This document shows, one piece after another, positions 49,385 to 58,068 of a DNA stretch of 64,000 nucleotides (positions are counted from its first letter, which is position 1; each line of letters starts with the position of its first letter). The stretch is taken from the NCBI GenBank assembly GCA_019638385.1, contig JAHBTW010000001.1, positions 372,001 through 436,000 on the forward strand. The letters are read 5' to 3'. The notes below the pieces were generated by a model. It had not been told where the DNA came from, did no database searches, and saw nothing but the letters and a program-made list of their open reading frames with translations. Source of the DNA: Saprospiraceae bacterium. Its GTDB lineage: Bacteria; Bacteroidota; Bacteroidia; Chitinophagales; Saprospiraceae. The translations under genes were made by a program, and so were the position numbers.

Positions 49385-50275
49385 TTACGTCAAAGCCTCT
49401 GCCGACGCCTCTGCCCCATTCACTGCCGGCGTGCCGGCATCAAAGAGCGATAGCAAATCGGCCATTCGCTCTTTGAGGTCTTTGCGATCCACGATGAAAT
49501 CGAGGAAGCCGTTTTCGAGCAGCGACTCGGAAGTTTGGAAGTCTTCGGGCAGGTCGCGTTTGATGGTTTCTTTGATGACGCGGGGACCGGCAAAGCCGAT
49601 GAGGGCTTTGGGTTCGGCGATGTTGATGTCGCCCAGCATGGCGAAGGAGGCCGTGACGCCGCCGGTAGTCGGGTCGGTCATCAGCGAAAAGTAGGGGATG
49701 CGAGCTTTGGCCATGAGGCTCAGCTTGGCGGAGGTTTTGGCCATTTGCATCAGTGAATAGGCCGACTCCATCATGCGCGCGCCGCCCGATTTGGAGATGA
49801 TGAGCAGGGGTACCTGATGTTCGAGGCAATGATCCACCGCGCGGGATATTTTTTCACCCATAACAGAACCCATAGAGCCGCCGATGAAATTGAAATCCAT
49901 GGCCGCTACCACCAAGGGCCGCTTGCCGACTTTGCCTTTGGCCACGGTGATGGCGTCGGTGAGTTCGGTTTTGCGCATGGTTTCCGTGAGGCGGTCGGAA
50001 TAGGGTTTCAAATCAACGAAACCGAGAACGTCTTTGGACCGCAGCTCGCCAAACAGCTCGTCGGCCTGCCCGTCGAAGAGGATGGTAAAATATTCCTCCG
50101 AACTGATGCGGACGTGGTAGTTGCAACTCGGACACTTGGAGAAATTGTCGCGGAGTTCCCGGCGGGTGCTGGTAGCTTTGCACTCTTTACATTGGTACCA
50201 AAGCCCTTCGGGGGCCTCTTTCTTGTTGCGGGTGGCAGTCTGAATGCCTTCTTTGAGTCGTTTAAACCAACCCAT
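49385..50275 (-). CDS. accD: Acetyl-CoA carboxylase carboxyltransferase subunit beta
   Basis: 296 aa from ATG at 50275 (MGWFKRLKEGI), the standard AccD start. The N-terminal zinc ribbon is WYQCKECK...CPSCNYH. The crotonase-like carboxyltransferase core follows, with MDFNFIGGSMGSVMGEK, SKSGGARMMESAYSLMQMAKTSA and DPTTGGVTASFAMLGD (CoA-binding oxyanion glycines). It joins AccA to transfer carboxyl from biotin to acetyl-CoA, the first step of fatty-acid synthesis. accA is not in the window. The last 15 residues are Ala-rich and probably disordered. Confidence 0.97.
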   Translation of the reverse strand: MGWFKRLKEGIQTATRNKKEAPEGLWYQCKECKATSTRRELRDNFSKCPSCNYHVRISSEEYFTILFDGQADELFGELRSKDVLGFVDLKPYSDRLTETMRKTELTDAITVAKGKVGKRPLVVAAMDFNFIGGSMGSVMGEKISRAVDHCLEHQVPLLIISKSGGARMMESAYSLMQMAKTSAKLSLMAKARIPYFSLMTDPTTGGVTASFAMLGDINIAEPKALIGFAGPRVIKETIKRDLPEDFQTSESLLENGFLDFIVDRKDLKERMADLLSLFDAGTPAVNGAEASAEALT

Positions 50276-50326
50276 ATTTATTTGATTTTCTTTCCTTTGT
50301 GAAGGAAAATGAACATAACGGACGCG

Positions 50327-50334
50327 CAAAGTTA
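50327..50334 (-). promoter_or_regulatory. -7 box of the accD promoter
   Basis: On the minus strand TAACTTTG fully matches TAnnTTTG, about 50 nt upstream of the accD start. No TTG is found at the -33 distance. Confidence 0.45.
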
Positions 50335-50457
50335 TACAAAATTGCACTTATCACCGCCTTTGCATTTCCGGGCGGCCCAAAAAGTTAGGGGCGGCAATAT
50401 TAGGCACTGTTGTGGAGGTTGGCTAACTTGGCGCGCCGAAATAAAAACCGGTTCAAT

Positions 50458-51909
50458 ATGAAGAAACGTAGCATTCCATTACATTGGCGCATCATTATGG
50501 GGCTTGTGGCCGGTGTTATTTATTCGCTCATCAGCATTCATTTCGGCTGGAATAAATTTACGCTCAACTGGATTGATCCGTTCGGCGTCATTTTTATCCG
50601 TTTGCTCAAGTTCATCGCCGTGCCTTTGGTACTGTTTTCCATCATCAGCGGTATTTCCACTTTGCCCGACCCGTCCAAATTGGGCCGCATGGGCGCCAAA
50701 ACGCTGCTCGCGTACCTGCTTACAACCGTGACCGCTGTGACGATCGGCTTATTGCTGGCCAATGTTTTTCAACCCGGCAAATTCATTGCAGAGGATCAGC
50801 GCATCAAAAACCGCATCAAGTACGAAATTTGGGTAGAACAGACCACCGGCGTTGAAATTTTGGACCAATACAATTTTCACGAAGACCCCAAATACGCAGC
50901 TTACACAACAGAAGCGACCAGTCAACTGAAAAGCGAAGAAAGCAACGAAACGGTAGAGAGCCGGAAAGAGGCTGCCGAAAAAATGAAGTCGGCAGGGCCG
51001 TTGCAGTTTTTTGTAGATATGGTGCCCGAAAACATTTTCGCCGCGTTGTCGGACGGGAAAAATATGTTGCAGGTGATTGTCTTTGCCTTGTTTTTTGGCA
51101 TTGTCACCATGTTTTTGCCGAAGGCATCCATGAAGCCTGTTTTGGATGTGATCAACGGCGCCAATGAGGTTTTTCTGAAAATGGTAGAATGGATCATGGA
51201 GGCTGCGCCGTTTTTCGTTTTTGCGCTCATGGCAGGGGTTTTAGCCAAAATGGCCAATACATTACCGGAGGCTATTGAAATTTTCAAAGGGCTGTTGTCC
51301 TACTCGTTGGTGCTGTTGGCGGGCCTGGCCATTCTGGTGGCGCTGTTTTACCCGGCGCTCATTATGATTTTTGTACGAAAAATCTCTTACGGCGCATTTT
51401 TTCGCAGGGTCAGTCCGGCGCAATTTCTGGCATTCAGCACCAGTTCCAGCGCCGCTACGCTCCCCGTTACGATGGAATGCGTGCGCGACAACCTCGGCGT
51501 ATCAAAAAGCGTGACCAACTTTGTGCTGCCCATCGGCGCTACGGTCAATATGGACGGCACGAGCCTTTACCAGGCGGTAGCGGTGGTGTTTTTGGCGCAG
51601 TTGCACATGGTGGACCTCACCATTTACCAACAACTGACCATCGTGCTGACGGCAACGCTGGCCTCTATCGGTTCGGCGGCCGTACCCAGCGCAGGTCTTA
51701 TTATGATGATCATCGTGCTGCAATCGGTGGGCCTCAATCCGGCCTGGATCGCTATTATCTTTCCGGTTGACCGGATATTAGACATGTGCCGCACCGTAGC
51801 CAACGTAACCGGCGATATGGTCGTTTCTACCATCATTGCGCATTCGGAGGGAGAATTGGAATATGATCCGGATGTGGAAAATGGAGGAATGGGTAGGGAG
51901 GAGGCTTAG
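50458..51909 (+). CDS. Dicarboxylate/amino acid:cation symporter (DAACS family)
   Basis: 483 aa from ATG at 50458 (MKKRSIPLHWRIIMG). Eight transmembrane helices and two hairpins are expected. The serine-rich hairpin is FSTSSSAATLPVTMECV, the cation/substrate motif NMDGTSLYQ, and the second hairpin SIGSAAVPSAGLIMM. The family (GltP, GltPh, EAAT) imports glutamate, aspartate or C4-dicarboxylates with sodium or protons. An unusual insertion of about 65 mainly charged residues (around 120-185, HEDPKYAAYTTEATSQ) separates helices 3 and 4. Such an insertion is known in many Bacteroidota members but is longer than in GltP. No partner genes. Confidence 0.92.
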   Translation: MKKRSIPLHWRIIMGLVAGVIYSLISIHFGWNKFTLNWIDPFGVIFIRLLKFIAVPLVLFSIISGISTLPDPSKLGRMGAKTLLAYLLTTVTAVTIGLLLANVFQPGKFIAEDQRIKNRIKYEIWVEQTTGVEILDQYNFHEDPKYAAYTTEATSQLKSEESNETVESRKEAAEKMKSAGPLQFFVDMVPENIFAALSDGKNMLQVIVFALFFGIVTMFLPKASMKPVLDVINGANEVFLKMVEWIMEAAPFFVFALMAGVLAKMANTLPEAIEIFKGLLSYSLVLLAGLAILVALFYPALIMIFVRKISYGAFFRRVSPAQFLAFSTSSSAATLPVTMECVRDNLGVSKSVTNFVLPIGATVNMDGTSLYQAVAVVFLAQLHMVDLTIYQQLTIVLTATLASIGSAAVPSAGLIMMIIVLQSVGLNPAWIAIIFPVDRILDMCRTVANVTGDMVVSTIIAHSEGELEYDPDVENGGMGREEA

Positions 51910-51987
51910 GGGTAAAGGGCAAATTGGCAAAAGGCAAATGAGCAACCGCATAACCATAACCAACAACTGGCAACTATTGACAAAACC

Positions 51988-52521
51988 ATGGAAAATACAG
52001 AAAAACTATTGGGTATTGGATCGCGGGTGCGGCATCCGGCTTATGGAGACGGTGTCGTGATTCGCTTACATCGGGTAGCTTACGATGTTTGCTTTATGCT
52101 GTACGGCATCAAACAGGTGGGCAAAGACTATGACAAATGGGAGATCATTGACGCCGTGCCGACGGAAGAGGCTGTGACGTATAATGAAGCCGAACGCTCC
52201 CTCATTAAAATACTGCGCAACTTTCACGCGCTCAACGAAGACGTGCCGCTCGGCGACCGCTGGCAAGGCGGTTTTATGGTGCTCCGTCCGGCAGATGGGT
52301 CGCTCAAAGAAAAGGAGGTGCCCATCGAGAGCTTTTTTCACAAGATCGTGATGACCCGCGACCGGCTTCGGGTGATGGAGCAGCGCATCAACGGCAGCAA
52401 CCTGAGCGATGAGGAAAAGGTGAACTTGCAGCAGTATATTACTAAAATCTACGGCAGTCTTACCACGTTCAATGTGTTGTTCAGAGATAAGGAAGACTAC
52501 TTTGTAGGCGAAAAATCTTAA
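51988..52521 (+). CDS. Conserved hypothetical protein with SH3-like N-terminus
   Basis: 177 aa from ATG at 51988. An N-terminal small beta-barrel (GIGSRVRHPAYGDGVVIRLH, about 8-50) resembles Tudor/SH3-like motifs that often contact nucleic acid or protein. The rest (55-177) is mostly helical, including a DRLRVMEQRINGSNLSDEEKVNLQQYI bundle. No signal peptide, so cytosolic. Not recognised as a named family. Followed by a lipoprotein gene after 53 nt. Confidence 0.75.
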   Translation: MENTEKLLGIGSRVRHPAYGDGVVIRLHRVAYDVCFMLYGIKQVGKDYDKWEIIDAVPTEEAVTYNEAERSLIKILRNFHALNEDVPLGDRWQGGFMVLRPADGSLKEKEVPIESFFHKIVMTRDRLRVMEQRINGSNLSDEEKVNLQQYITKIYGSLTTFNVLFRDKEDYFVGEKS

Positions 52522-52574
52522 CCAATAGCGGTAGAGGTTGTTTTATAGCTCCAAACCTTGTCTTACCCATTGAA

Positions 52575-53390
52575 ATGAAAAACACGTTGCGCCGACTATC
52601 ACTTTTTGCCTTTTTGCTGTTTGCTCTTTCGGGCTGCTTTGTCATGGACGATCCTTTCACGGGGCTTCCTCCGGGGGTGTGGAGAGGCGTGCTCAAATTT
52701 GAACCGTCTTATATCACGCCCAATCCCAAAGGAAAACCGCTCCCTGAAAAATTGGATATGAAGTACGAAGATGTTACGCAGGGAGAACTGCCCTTCCTTT
52801 TTACCGTCACATATCCCTCCGCCGATAGTTTTTACATCACCCTCCAATTGGGCAGTCGGCAATTGATTGTCAGGGATATCATATTTGGCAGGGATTTTGC
52901 TACGGCTAAAGATACGCTCCTCGTTCGCCTGCCGGGCGCCGAAGGCTACCTGCGAGGCTTGTACGAGGAGAAAATTTGGGAGGGCGAATGGGTCTTTACA
53001 GATACTACGGGAAATACTCAAAGCATACCGTTTACTACCCGACAGGGGCAGGATTATCTTTTTACCACGCTTCGGAAAGCGCCCTCAGAAAACTTCAGCG
53101 GCGTATGGAATCTGAGTCTCGGAATGGAAACTGACAATCCCGAATCCGGGCAATTGGAGCTAATACATACCGGAAATCAACTCGAAGCCATATTAGAGTG
53201 GCGAAACCGACGTTTTGAATACTTGTCCGGTACGGTACAGGGCGAAAAACTGTATTTGTCTTTCTTCGACGGTCGAGATGCCATTCTTATGGAAGGCAAA
53301 CGACAGGCAGACGGTACATTGGTCGGCGGTATCAGTACGGCAACCGAACGAAAAACATTGTGGCAAGCAAGCAAAAACCAACGAAATTAA
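52575..53390 (+). CDS. Lipoprotein resembling the non-catalytic half of TlpA-like proteins
   Basis: 271 aa. Lipoprotein signal peptide (LSLFAFLLFALSGC, Cys near residue 21). The body is all beta: GVWRGVLKFEP, then a repeat-like second half FSGVWNLSLGMETDN, GQLELIHTGNQLEAIL, LSGTVQGEKLYLSFFDGRDAILMEGK. Similar sequence forms the first half of many Bacteroidota TlpA-family disulfide reductases, ahead of a thioredoxin domain. Here the thioredoxin fold and its CxxC are absent, so it is a stand-alone binding or structural module. It ends 4 nt before the TIR-SDR fusion gene. Confidence 0.7.
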   Translation: MKNTLRRLSLFAFLLFALSGCFVMDDPFTGLPPGVWRGVLKFEPSYITPNPKGKPLPEKLDMKYEDVTQGELPFLFTVTYPSADSFYITLQLGSRQLIVRDIIFGRDFATAKDTLLVRLPGAEGYLRGLYEEKIWEGEWVFTDTTGNTQSIPFTTRQGQDYLFTTLRKAPSENFSGVWNLSLGMETDNPESGQLELIHTGNQLEAILEWRNRRFEYLSGTVQGEKLYLSFFDGRDAILMEGKRQADGTLVGGISTATERKTLWQASKNQRN

Positions 53391-53394
53391 TACC

Positions 53395-55866
53395 ATGAGC
53401 CAAAGACAACTCACCATAGCGTATTGCTATGAAAACCAAAATGTTGCACAACAAATCGAGCAACACCTCCAACCGGCAGGATACCAATTCCAACACATCG
53501 TAAGCACGAAAGACACGGTGGAAGCCACCCTTTTTGAGCGGCTCGAAGCCGTAAAGGGAAATGTGCTGCTGATCGTCAGCGACAACTTTTTCAAGTCCAC
53601 CGGCTGCATGGCCGGCGGCTTGCGATTTTGTCAAAACAACGGTCCGCGAATGTTTACGGTGGTAGCAGACGGCATATCCGTGAATGAAGAAACCGGCGAA
53701 TCGGCGGCAGTGCCTACTTTGTTTGAAAGAGTCAGCGACATCATTCAGTACATCAATTTTTGGCAGGACCGCTATTTGGACGTGCGCCGTCAAAAGCGCC
53801 ACCTCGAAGGCGAAGGCATTGACGAAGAACGCTTCAACGCGCATCTGAAGATCATGCGGGATATTTCTTCTGAGGTAGGCGAATTTCTGCGACTGCTGCG
53901 CGGCGCCGATTATGTACTGCCGTTGGATGAGTTGCAAAGCGCCAACTACGAGCCGTTTTTCCGCTTCACCGGCGATGCAGCTAATGCGGGCAACTTCGAA
54001 TTGCCCCAACAGGAACCGTCAGTGGAAGTTTGGGTGGAACCGACTCCTGAACCGACGCCGGAACCGGAACAAACAGAACCGGCCTACGAGCCTGTGCCCG
54101 GCCCCACAGAACAGCAAGTGCTGGAACGGGAGGAGGAGCCTGTAGCCGAGCAAATACAAGATTGGCCTGAAACCTCCGAGCCGGAGCCGGTTGAACCCGA
54201 AGCGCCGGAAGTAATACTGCCTGAAGAAGAAGCGGTAGTTGAAATACCGGCGCCGGCGGAAACTTTGCCCGACCCGGAAGCCGTACAAGCGCAGGTGCAG
54301 CGCATCGTTGAAGAAAGCGCTCAATTGGCAGCGATGGGGCGGAAAGAGGAAAGCCTCGCGTTACTCACGCAGGCCATCGCCGATTACCCATACTCGGCAG
54401 AACTCCGCTACCCTTACGCCATGGCGCTCGTGGAGCAAACCGATAATTTCGCGGAAGCGACCAATCAATTGACCGCATTGCTGGAGATGCAACCGCAGCA
54501 CGCAGATGCGCTTTTCCTGCTCGGCGAACTGGCAGAACTGCGCGGCGATTTCCTTTCCGCAAAAACGTATTATGAGCGATTGCTGGCCGCATCGCCTGAA
54601 CATGCGGACGGCAACTTCCGCCTGGGCATGGTTTTGGCCGGGCATTTCCCCGACAGGGGCGCCGATGCACTGGCCCTTTTTCAGAAAGCAGTGCAACGGA
54701 ACCCCGCCCAGGCCGAAGCGCACTATCAAATAGCCCTGATGACCGCAGAGGCGGGCAATCAGGAAGCCGCCGAAGCATCCTTCCGCAAAACGCTGGAATT
54801 GCAGGCCGACCATCCCTTTGCCTGGTACGATCTCGCCTTGCTGTACCACCGGCGCGGAGATGCCGAAGGCGCCTACAATGCGTACCTCCGGGCGGCGGCC
54901 AACAACCCCGAACTGAAAACGCCGCAAAACGATATGGCCTTTGAATACCACCGCGCTGCCCGCAACGCAAAGACTGCCGAGATCATCGAAAAAGAGCAAT
55001 CGGCGCTGGAAGAAATGCGCGAAAACCTCAATCGCTTAGAGTTGCTGCTGCGCGAACGGGAAGAGGAATTGGAACAAATGGCAGCTAAAGCATTGCCCAA
55101 TCAGACCGTACTCATCACCGGCGCTACTTCCGGCATCGGCCGGGCTACGGCTACGGCTTTCGCCGAAAACGGCTACCGGCTCATTCTCACCGGACGCAGG
55201 ACGGAGCGCCTGGCCGAGGTGAAAGCAGAATTAGAAACGGCATTTGACGTACAGGTACACACCCTCGCGTTTGACGTGCGCGATGCCGCAGCCGTACAAC
55301 AAGCCCTGGACGGCTTGGCGCCGGAATGGAAGCAGGTGGATATTCTCATCAACAATGCGGGGAAAGCCAAAGGGTTCGATCCCATCCACGAGGGACATTT
55401 GGAACACTGGGAGGAGATGATAGATACCAATGTGAAAGGGCTGCTGTACCTCACCCGCGCCATTGCGCCTCAAATGGTGGCGCGCCGCAGCGGGCACATC
55501 ATTAATGTGGGTTCCACGGCGGGCAAGGAAACGTATCCCAAAGGCAATGTTTATTGTGCCAGCAAGTTTGCCGTGGATGCGCTCACCAAATCCATGCGAT
55601 TAGACCTTTACACCCACAACATCCGGGTGAGTCAGGTAAGCCCCGGCCATGTAGAGGAAACCGAATTTTCCCTCGTCCGATTCGACGGAGACGCCGAGCG
55701 CGCCAAAATTTACGAAGATTTCAAACCCCTGACTTCGAGGGATGTAGCAGATGCCATTTTCTTTATCGCCTCCCGGCCCGCGCACGTCAACATTCAGGAT
55801 GTGTTGATGCTCGGCACGCAGCAGGCGAGTAATGTGTTTATAGACCGCAGCGGCCGCCATGAGTAA
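53395..55866 (+). CDS. TIR-like / TPR / short-chain dehydrogenase fusion protein
   Basis: 823 aa from ATG at 53395 (MSQRQLTIAYCYENQNVAQQ). Residues 4-150 look like a TIR domain: LTIAYCYENQN as box 1, then NVLLIVSDNFFKSTGC. The TIR catalytic CxxE position reads C71-M-A-G74, so NADase activity is probably lost. A Glu/Pro-rich linker (about 210-300) follows, then tetratricopeptide repeats (about 310-530) and a coiled coil (530-562). Residues 562-823 are a full classical SDR: TGATSGIG (575-582), NNAG, S707, Y720-x3-K724. An internal ATG at 55078 precedes the SDR and could give a free enzyme. The stop overlaps the cyclase-family gene by 8 nt, suggesting a shared pathway. Substrate unknown. Confidence 0.82.
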   Translation: MSQRQLTIAYCYENQNVAQQIEQHLQPAGYQFQHIVSTKDTVEATLFERLEAVKGNVLLIVSDNFFKSTGCMAGGLRFCQNNGPRMFTVVADGISVNEETGESAAVPTLFERVSDIIQYINFWQDRYLDVRRQKRHLEGEGIDEERFNAHLKIMRDISSEVGEFLRLLRGADYVLPLDELQSANYEPFFRFTGDAANAGNFELPQQEPSVEVWVEPTPEPTPEPEQTEPAYEPVPGPTEQQVLEREEEPVAEQIQDWPETSEPEPVEPEAPEVILPEEEAVVEIPAPAETLPDPEAVQAQVQRIVEESAQLAAMGRKEESLALLTQAIADYPYSAELRYPYAMALVEQTDNFAEATNQLTALLEMQPQHADALFLLGELAELRGDFLSAKTYYERLLAASPEHADGNFRLGMVLAGHFPDRGADALALFQKAVQRNPAQAEAHYQIALMTAEAGNQEAAEASFRKTLELQADHPFAWYDLALLYHRRGDAEGAYNAYLRAAANNPELKTPQNDMAFEYHRAARNAKTAEIIEKEQSALEEMRENLNRLELLLREREEELEQMAAKALPNQTVLITGATSGIGRATATAFAENGYRLILTGRRTERLAEVKAELETAFDVQVHTLAFDVRDAAAVQQALDGLAPEWKQVDILINNAGKAKGFDPIHEGHLEHWEEMIDTNVKGLLYLTRAIAPQMVARRSGHIINVGSTAGKETYPKGNVYCASKFAVDALTKSMRLDLYTHNIRVSQVSPGHVEETEFSLVRFDGDAERAKIYEDFKPLTSRDVADAIFFIASRPAHVNIQDVLMLGTQQASNVFIDRSGRHE

Positions 55867-56497
55867 CCAAATTATTGACATTTCCGTACCCCTGCATCCC
55901 GGCCTGCCGGTATGGCCGGGCAGTCACGGCGTGCACATTTCCCGATTGATGGAAGTGGCTAAAGGCGATATTGCCAATGTGAGCCGTTTGGACATAGATG
56001 TGCATTCCGGCTCGCACATTGACGCCCCGCTGCACTTTTTGGACGGTACCGATACCACCGACGATATTCCCTTAGACAAGATGGTCGGCCCCTGTTGGGT
56101 GGCCGATTTTCGCGGGCAGGAACGCATCACCGCCGCCGGGCTTGAAGCGGCCGCCATTCCTGCCGATACGCGCCGGCTGTTGTTCAAAACGGATAATTCT
56201 TCTTTTTGGAAAGACTTCGCTCAGCCATTCCGAACTGATTTTACATCGCTCACCCTCGATGCCGCACAATGGGTGGCAGCGCGCGGCATAGAGTTAGTAG
56301 GCATTGACTGCCATTCCATTCAGTTATATGACGATCCTTTCGATACGCACATCGTGCTGCTGGAACGGAAAGTTGTGATCGTGGAGAGCCTGAACCTCCG
56401 CGATGCGGCGCCGGGCGCTTACGAATTGATTTGCCTTCCGTTGCGGGTGCGCGGTCTGGAAGGCGTGCCGGTGCGGGCAGTGTTGAGAACTTTGTAA
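55859..56497 (+). CDS. Cyclase family protein (kynurenine formamidase-like metal hydrolase)
   Basis: 212 aa. Metal-binding signature HSGSHIDAPLHF (around residues 48-60), matching HxGTHxDxPxHF of the cyclase/formamidase family. PLHPGLPVWPG comes before it and GIDCHSIQ after it. Members hydrolyse N-formylkynurenine or other amides and lactones, or isatin. No tryptophan-degradation genes are seen here, so the substrate is open. The start overlaps the SDR fusion stop by 8 nt (ATGAGTAA), so the two are translationally coupled and may catalyse linked steps. Confidence 0.88.
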   Translation: MSNQIIDISVPLHPGLPVWPGSHGVHISRLMEVAKGDIANVSRLDIDVHSGSHIDAPLHFLDGTDTTDDIPLDKMVGPCWVADFRGQERITAAGLEAAAIPADTRRLLFKTDNSSFWKDFAQPFRTDFTSLTLDAAQWVAARGIELVGIDCHSIQLYDDPFDTHIVLLERKVVIVESLNLRDAAPGAYELICLPLRVRGLEGVPVRAVLRTL

Positions 56498-56509
56498 AAT
56501 ACCGACCTT

Positions 56510-58015
56510 TTGGGCATCATTCAACGGCAAGGCATCAAAGACAGCATCGTAACCTACGTGGGGGTGCTGCTGGGTGCGATCAATGTCTTGTTCGTCTATC
56601 CTTATTTTCTCAAAATAGAGGAACTGGGATTGTTCAACTTTCTCATCAGCGGGGGTATGATCTTGTCTCTGTTCATTGCCTTTGGCGCCAATGATTTGGT
56701 GACACGATACTTTCCTGTCTTTCGCAGCGATGACCGGCGACACAATGGTTTTTTGTTGTTAATGCTGGCCATCCCGACCGCAGGATTCCTTTTGGTATTG
56801 GCGCTGACGGCGGTACTGTACCGGCCCTTGCTCGCTTTTTTACAACATCAGGACCCGCTCATTCAACAATACGCCTACTGGATTTTACCGCTGGCGTTTT
56901 TTTTGGGACTGAATTACGTTTTGATCAATTACGCCAAAAATTTTCTGCGTATTGTAATCCCTACTTTTTTTGAAAATCCCTTTGTGAAAGTTTGTACGGC
57001 GCTCCTTTCAGTGCTGTTGTTTTATTCCTGGTTATCGCTTACGGGGTTCATTGCGGCCATTGTGTTCACCTATTTGGCGGTGTCGCTCGGCGTGGCGCTG
57101 TACATTGCGTACCTCGGCCATTGGAGTTTTCGCCTGCCCCGGCGGGAGTTGTTGCGCCCCGGCCTGGTACGCGAAATGTCCTCCTTTGCTTTTTACAGCA
57201 TGTTGGGCGGCTTTAGCGCCGGTTTCCTCACCTGGTTGGATCGCCTGATGATCGGTTTTCTCATAGAGGAAAATGCGCTCAAATCGGTGGGCATCTTCAG
57301 TGTGGTGGCTTATATCGGCATGGTGATAGACGTGCCGCGCCGTTCTTTGGAAAAAATCGCCGCACCCGTTGTAGCCGATGCTTTTCAGCGAAACGATCTG
57401 GCGCATGTGGCCATGCTGTACCGAAAAGCGAGTATCAATCAGTTTATTGCGGGCGTATTTTTGTTCCTCCTGATATGGCTGAACATAGACGACGTATTTG
57501 CCGTGATGCCCAACGGCGAGCGCTTTGCCGGCGGAAAAATCATTGTACTCATTCTGGGCATGACCGTCCTGATCGGTATGGTCACCGGCATCAATCATAT
57601 CATACTCACGTTTTCAAAATATTACCGCATCAACTTTTATTTGTTGCTGTGTCTGGCCGCACTCAACGTGGCGTTGAACTATCTGCTCATCCGCACGGCA
57701 GACCTCGGTATCATCGGGGCTGCATTGGCTACGCTCATCTCTATGTTCATTTTTCACTTGGCGAAATTTTGGATCATCTACAGCAAGCTCGGCATGCAGC
57801 CGCTCAATAAATCGACATTTTATGTATTTTTGCTCGGCCTGGGCGCTTTTCTTGCGCTCAACTGGCTGCCGGCCATGCTGCATCCTTTGTTTGATATGGC
57901 CGTAAAATCACTGGCTGTCACGGTTTTATTTATCGGGCCGGTACTATATTGGCGGCTTTCTCCCGATTTGAATGAATTGTGGGGAAAACTCACAGCATTG
58001 CTGAAAAGGAAATAA
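56510..58015 (+). CDS. Lipid-linked oligosaccharide flippase-like protein (MOP/Wzx superfamily)
   Basis: 501 aa. Starts with TTG at 56510 (then GIIQRQGIKDSIVTYVGVLLG); there is no ATG before the first helix and this N-terminus is the usual one for the family in Bacteroidota. About 12-14 transmembrane helices, with the loop GLFNFLISGGMILSLFIAFGANDLVTRYFP after helix 1. Proteins of this group move polysaccharide precursors across the inner membrane. There are no glycosyltransferases nearby. It begins 12 nt after the cyclase gene, probably the same transcript. Confidence 0.85.
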   Translation: MGIIQRQGIKDSIVTYVGVLLGAINVLFVYPYFLKIEELGLFNFLISGGMILSLFIAFGANDLVTRYFPVFRSDDRRHNGFLLLMLAIPTAGFLLVLALTAVLYRPLLAFLQHQDPLIQQYAYWILPLAFFLGLNYVLINYAKNFLRIVIPTFFENPFVKVCTALLSVLLFYSWLSLTGFIAAIVFTYLAVSLGVALYIAYLGHWSFRLPRRELLRPGLVREMSSFAFYSMLGGFSAGFLTWLDRLMIGFLIEENALKSVGIFSVVAYIGMVIDVPRRSLEKIAAPVVADAFQRNDLAHVAMLYRKASINQFIAGVFLFLLIWLNIDDVFAVMPNGERFAGGKIIVLILGMTVLIGMVTGINHIILTFSKYYRINFYLLLCLAALNVALNYLLIRTADLGIIGAALATLISMFIFHLAKFWIIYSKLGMQPLNKSTFYVFLLGLGAFLALNWLPAMLHPLFDMAVKSLAVTVLFIGPVLYWRLSPDLNELWGKLTALLKRK

Positions 58016-58068
58016 CATTGGTGTCAGGACATACAATGAGATAACAGTCAACAAATTATACCAAGAAT

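Noticed and set aside
405..50380. Identical 16-mer TTTCCGGGCGGCCCAA at 405-420 and 50365-50380
   Set aside because: In 64 kb about one shared 16-mer is expected by chance on both strands. The first copy is simply part of a terminator stem.
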